DNA from: T1SED10-198M sp003554345 [NCBI: Candidatus Sumerlaeota bacterium]
GTDB lineage: Bacteria; Sumerlaeota; T1SED10-198M
Assembly (NCBI GenBank): GCA_003554345.1
Contig: PWGE01000339.1
Coordinates: forward strand, 1 to 8,643
Direction: 5' to 3'
Length of the DNA stretch: 8,643 nucleotides
The position numbers and the translations under genes are program-made. The notes under the pieces are model-generated. The model did no database searches and had not been told where the DNA came from. It worked only from the letters and a program-made list of their open reading frames with translations. Of this stretch, positions 6,720-8,643 are shown piece after piece. Numbering within the stretch: the first letter of the stretch is position 1; every line of letters begins with the position of its first letter.

Positions 6720-7484
6720 ATGACTTTGTTTCCTCTCAAGAAACCTCACGAAATCAAGAAAATGCGCAAAGCCGGCAGCACGCTGCGTTCAGTTTTTGAT
6801 CAGATAGAACCATTGGTAAAAGCCGGCACAGAGACCCGCCATATTGAAGACAGGGTCTATTCTTTAATCAAAAAAAATAATGCCCGTCCTGCCTTTTTAA
6901 ATTACGGACAGGGTAAACATAAATTTCCTGCCTGTACCTGCATCTCAATTAATGAACAACTGGTTCATGGCATTCCTTCAGGCAGAAAGATTGAAGAAGG
7001 TGACATAGTTAAAATTGACATAGGCATAAAGAAATTCGGCTATTTTGCAGATATGGCAAGAACGATAGTAGTCCCTCCCATTAGCGGCCGAGAAGAGGAA
7101 CTGGTCAATACAGCCAAAAATGCCTTAACACAATTAGTCGAGGTGCTCCCCGAGCTGGATTCTATTGCTGATATCGGGTTATTTATACAGCAATTTGTAG
7201 AAAAACGGAATTTTTCTGTCATTCGAGATTATACCGGACATGGAATCGGAAAAGCCTTACATGAATCTCCCCCTGTTCCCAATTACTATGTGCCGGACCT
7301 CCAGCAGGTTAAGATCCAGCCAGGCACTGTTATAGCTATCGAACCGATGATATCTCTGGGGGATTATGTTACACAACAGCTGGATGACCACTGGACGGTT
7401 GTAATGGCAGACAATTCAAAGTGCTCTCATTGGGAACATACAATAGCAATTGAAGAAAACAGCTGTGAAATATTGACAGCATGA
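6720..7484 (+). CDS. map: Methionine aminopeptidase, type I
   Basis: Removes the initiator methionine from new proteins whose second residue is small. The 254-residue length and lack of an N-terminal zinc-finger extension fit the type Ia form. The pita-bread fold's five metal ligands are present: Asp100 (VKIDIG), Asp111 (YFADMAR), His174 (TGHGIG), Glu208 (IAIEPM) and Glu239 (WEHTIAI). The substrate-contacting His83 (LVHGIP) and His181 (ALHESP) are also present. A few residues more than usual appear before the FPACTCISINEQ strand (NYGQGKHK). The ATG follows the adk stop with no gap (TAAATG), and only a weak GGAA (6710-6713) precedes it, so initiation probably depends on ribosomes finishing adk. 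The end of the gene overlaps the promoter for infA. Confidence 0.98.
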   Translation: MTLFPLKKPHEIKKMRKAGSTLRSVFDQIEPLVKAGTETRHIEDRVYSLIKKNNARPAFLNYGQGKHKFPACTCISINEQLVHGIPSGRKIEEGDIVKIDIGIKKFGYFADMARTIVVPPISGREEELVNTAKNALTQLVEVLPELDSIADIGLFIQQFVEKRNFSVIRDYTGHGIGKALHESPPVPNYYVPDLQQVKIQPGTVIAIEPMISLGDYVTQQLDDHWTVVMADNSKCSHWEHTIAIEENSCEILTA

Positions 7485-7500
7485 TTTTTTGCAATATAAT
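7473..7500 (+). promoter_or_regulatory. Sigma70-type promoter for infA-rpmJ-rpsM-rpsK
   Basis: A perfect -35 hexamer TTGACA (7473-7478) and a perfect -10 hexamer TATAAT (7495-7500) are separated by 16 bases containing a T6 run. The -35 lies in the last codons of map, and the -10 lies in the only sizeable gap of the window. Transcription would begin around 7505-7509, giving a leader of about 36-40 bases before infA. This would let the alpha-type block be expressed apart from, or in addition to, read-through from the spc operon. Strength and use are inferred from the consensus match alone. Confidence 0.8.
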
Positions 7501-7520
7501 ATTAGTTCGTAATTTTTAAC

Positions 7521-7529
7521 AAAGGTGAG
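7521..7529 (+). promoter_or_regulatory. infA ribosome binding site with unusually long spacing
   Basis: AAAGGTGAG is the only Shine-Dalgarno-like stretch before infA, and it ends 15 bases from ATG 7545, against five to nine for most genes here. No in-frame ATG, GTG or TTG lies between them; the frame only passes ATA and ATT codons. The ATG at 7545 gives the exact family N-terminal length, so the spacing rather than the start call appears odd. Confidence 0.5.
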
Positions 7530-7544
7530 AATATACACAACATT

Positions 7545-7766
7545 ATGGGTTCATCAAAAGCCATCAAAGTCAAAGGAACAGTTGTAGAAGCTCTGCCCGA
7601 CACAATGTTTCGTGTAGAGTTACAGAATGGACATGAAGTAACAGCCTATTTATGTGGAAAAATGCGCAAATATTACATTCGTATTCTGGAAGGTGATACC
7701 GTCCAGGTAGAAATATCACCTTACGATTTATCAAAGGGTCGCATAACATATCGATATCCACAATAA
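7545..7766 (+). CDS. infA: Translation initiation factor IF-1
   Basis: A 73-residue single OB-fold (S1-like) protein that occupies the A site of the 30S subunit during initiation and works with IF-2 and IF-3. The sequence has the near-invariant blocks [20 protein letters not shown] (11-30), [14 protein letters not shown] (38-51) and [14 protein letters not shown] (58-71), matching the standard 72-residue bacterial form with one extra C-terminal residue. The N-terminus [11 protein letters not shown] differs from the common MAKED/MAKDD start, but the distance to GTV is conserved. It is the first gene after the strong internal promoter and is followed by rpmJ after 19 bases, the arrangement seen in Firmicutes and many other phyla. 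Confidence 0.98.
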   Translation: MGSSKAIKVKGTVVEALPDTMFRVELQNGHEVTAYLCGKMRKYYIRILEGDTVQVEISPYDLSKGRITYRYPQ

Positions 7767-7785
7767 ATAAAACAAGGAAAGAACC

Positions 7786-7902
7786 ATGAAAGTACGTTCA
7801 TCAGTAAAAAAACTATGTGAACATTGCCGGATAATCAGACGAAAAGGTATTGTCTGGGTTATATGCAAGAGAAATCCCCGGCACAAACAACGTCAAGGTT
7901 AA
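7786..7902 (+). CDS. rpmJ: 50S ribosomal protein L36, zinc-binding form
   Basis: A 38-residue protein and the smallest gene in the window. It begins [20 protein letters not shown] and ends NPRHKQRQG, both diagnostic of L36. The zinc ligands are Cys11, Cys14, Cys27 and His33 (CEHC, then VICKRNPRH), so this is the zinc-dependent form and not the cysteine-lacking paralogue used under zinc shortage. L36 sits in a pocket of 23S rRNA helices and helps fold the stalk-base region late in assembly. ATG 7786 has AAGGA at 7774-7778, seven bases upstream. The gap to rpsM is just 12 bases. In E. coli the alpha-operon promoter lies after rpmJ; here no room is left for one. Confidence 0.98.
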   Translation: MKVRSSVKKLCEHCRIIRRKGIVWVICKRNPRHKQRQG

Positions 7903-7914
7903 GGAGGTTATACC

Positions 7915-8283
7915 GTGGCTCGCATTGTATCAATAGAAATCCCCAATCATAAGCGTGTGGAAATAGGACTTTTGCAAATTTATGGTATTGGACGTGCAAC
8001 ATCGAAGAAAATATTGAATGATTTAAAAATCGATGCCAACAAAAAAGTTGGCGAATTAAGCAGTGAAGAATTGCAGAAGCTTCAAACATATATTTCAGAC
8101 AAATGCAAGGTTGAAGGAGATTTAAGGCGTGAGCTGAGTGCGGATATCAAGCGTTTGATGGATATTGGCTGTTACCGTGGACTCCGTCACAGAAAGAACC
8201 TGCCGGTTCATGGACAGCGAACAAAAACCAATGCTCAAACACGAAAAAGGCGATCTGGTCGAAGAAGAAGCTTTGGTCGCTAA
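7915..8283 (+). CDS. rpsM: 30S ribosomal protein S13
   Basis: A 122-residue S13, a head protein of the small subunit that bridges to L5 and 23S rRNA and touches P-site tRNA with its C-terminal tail. MARIVSIEIPNHKRVEIGL opens the protein. The helix-hairpin-helix motif LLQIYGIGRATSKKIL is at about 19-34, and the family signature DIGCYRGLRHRKNLPVHGQR (83-102) is followed by TKTNAQTRK. After this the tail reads RRSGRRRSFGR, rich in Arg and Ser, in place of the more usual KGPRKT-like lysine tail. The start is GTG 7915 with a complete AAGGAGG (7901-7907), which begins in the rpmJ stop codon, seven bases upstream. In E. coli this gene heads the alpha operon. Confidence 0.98.
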   Translation: MARIVSIEIPNHKRVEIGLLQIYGIGRATSKKILNDLKIDANKKVGELSSEELQKLQTYISDKCKVEGDLRRELSADIKRLMDIGCYRGLRHRKNLPVHGQRTKTNAQTRKRRSGRRRSFGR

Positions 8284-8316
8284 AATCTGCTTAAAAATAA
8301 GGGAGTATGAAGGAAT

Positions 8317-8643
8317 ATGGCAAAAGTTACCAGAGGTAAAAGACGACAAAGATCTGTAAAGAAAAAAGTAAAAAGAAGTGTTCCTACCGGAATCGCTCAT
8401 ATTTTTGCAACTTTCAATAATACTGTAATTTCCTTCAGTGATGAAAAGGGCAACATTATATCCTGGGCAACCGGTGGAACAGCCGGCAATAAAGGCTCCA
8501 GAAAAAGCACGCCCTTTGCTGCTCAAATGGCGGCTGATCAAGCATCAAAGTCAGCAAGAGATGCCGGCATGAACAGGATTATCATTGAAGTCAAGGGACC
8601 CGGCCAGGGCAGGGAAGCTGCTATCAAAACTATTGCCGCCAGC
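8317..8643 (+). CDS. rpsK: 30S ribosomal protein S11, N-terminal 109 residues (3' end outside window)
   Basis: The frame runs from ATG 8317 to the last base of the window without a stop. S11 lies on the platform of the small subunit near the E site and the 3' end of 16S rRNA. The basic N-terminal arm ([20 protein letters not shown]) is followed by [18 protein letters not shown] (25-42), [20 protein letters not shown] (48-67), AAQMAADQA, and [18 protein letters not shown]. All are standard S11 blocks; the missing part should contain the C-terminal RPKKRRRV-type end. The binding site is not ideal. GGGAG at 8301-8305 is 11 bases from the ATG, and AGGA at 8311-8314 is only two bases away. It follows rpsM after 33 bases. 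rpsD, rpoA and rplQ would be expected next. Confidence 0.97.
   Translation, partial: MAKVTRGKRRQRSVKKKVKRSVPTGIAHIFATFNNTVISFSDEKGNIISWATGGTAGNKGSRKSTPFAAQMAADQASKSARDAGMNRIIIEVKGPGQGREAAIKTIAAS

Noticed and set aside
7485-7544. Possible terminator or riboswitch in the map-infA gap
   Set aside because: The T6 run (7485-7490) has no stem before it, and the leader has only three-base pairings. The gap is explained by the promoter and ribosome binding site.
8165-8359. 64-codon plus-strand frame spanning the end of rpsM and start of rpsK
   Set aside because: It overlaps two certain ribosomal protein genes in another frame and has no homology I can recognise.
1-8643. A hidden accessory, defence or mobile system within the cluster
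   Set aside because: Every stretch is taken up by recognised housekeeping genes in their standard order, with gaps of 60 bases or less. I see no inverted repeats, direct repeats, integration scars or foreign-looking composition.

Overview
This window is a single, unbroken, all plus-strand run of housekeeping genes. It covers the end of the S10 operon, the whole spc operon and the start of the alpha operon of a bacterium. The order is rplP (3' end), rpmC, rpsQ, rplN, rplX, rplE, rpsN, rpsH, rplF, rplR, rpsE, rpmD, rplO, secY, adk, map, infA, rpmJ, rpsM and rpsK (5' part). I see no tRNA, rRNA, mobile element, CRISPR array, long repeat, factor-independent terminator or pseudogene, and no gap longer than 60 bases.

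The organism is clearly bacterial: S14 and L36 are bacterial forms, IF1 is bacterial, and there are AGGAGG Shine-Dalgarno sites before most genes. GC content looks to be in the low-to-mid 40s by eye. The order secY-adk-map-infA-rpmJ-rpsM-rpsK is widespread but differs from E. coli, where adk, map and infA lie elsewhere. The SecY tail (HNYEGF followed by KKRIRGRRG) and its long TM7-TM8 loop hint at a non-proteobacterial Gram-negative such as a member of the PVC group. That placement is a weak inference from memory; a tree would be needed.

Layout: 1-578 holds the last genes of the S10 block (L16, L29, S17). Positions 594-4627 hold the spc ribosomal proteins (L14, L24, L5, S14, S8, L6, L18, S5, L30, L15). 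Positions 4621-7484 hold three non-ribosomal genes, secY, adk and map, joined by overlap or direct abutment. A 60-base gap follows. A perfect-consensus sigma70-type promoter, TTGACA-16-TATAAT, overlaps the end of map and restarts transcription into infA, rpmJ, rpsM and rpsK.

The genes act together in ribosome assembly (both subunits), translation initiation (IF1), insertion and export of new proteins (SecY), adenylate balance (Adk) and removal of the initiator methionine (Map). Three ribosomal proteins (L24, S14, L36) and the Adk lid all carry intact zinc-binding cysteine sets.

I found no undescribed system. The points worth a second look are the internal promoter, a roughly 40-residue expansion in the external TM7-TM8 loop of SecY, a small hairpin that displays the rplE ribosome binding site in its loop, and a few start-site corrections.
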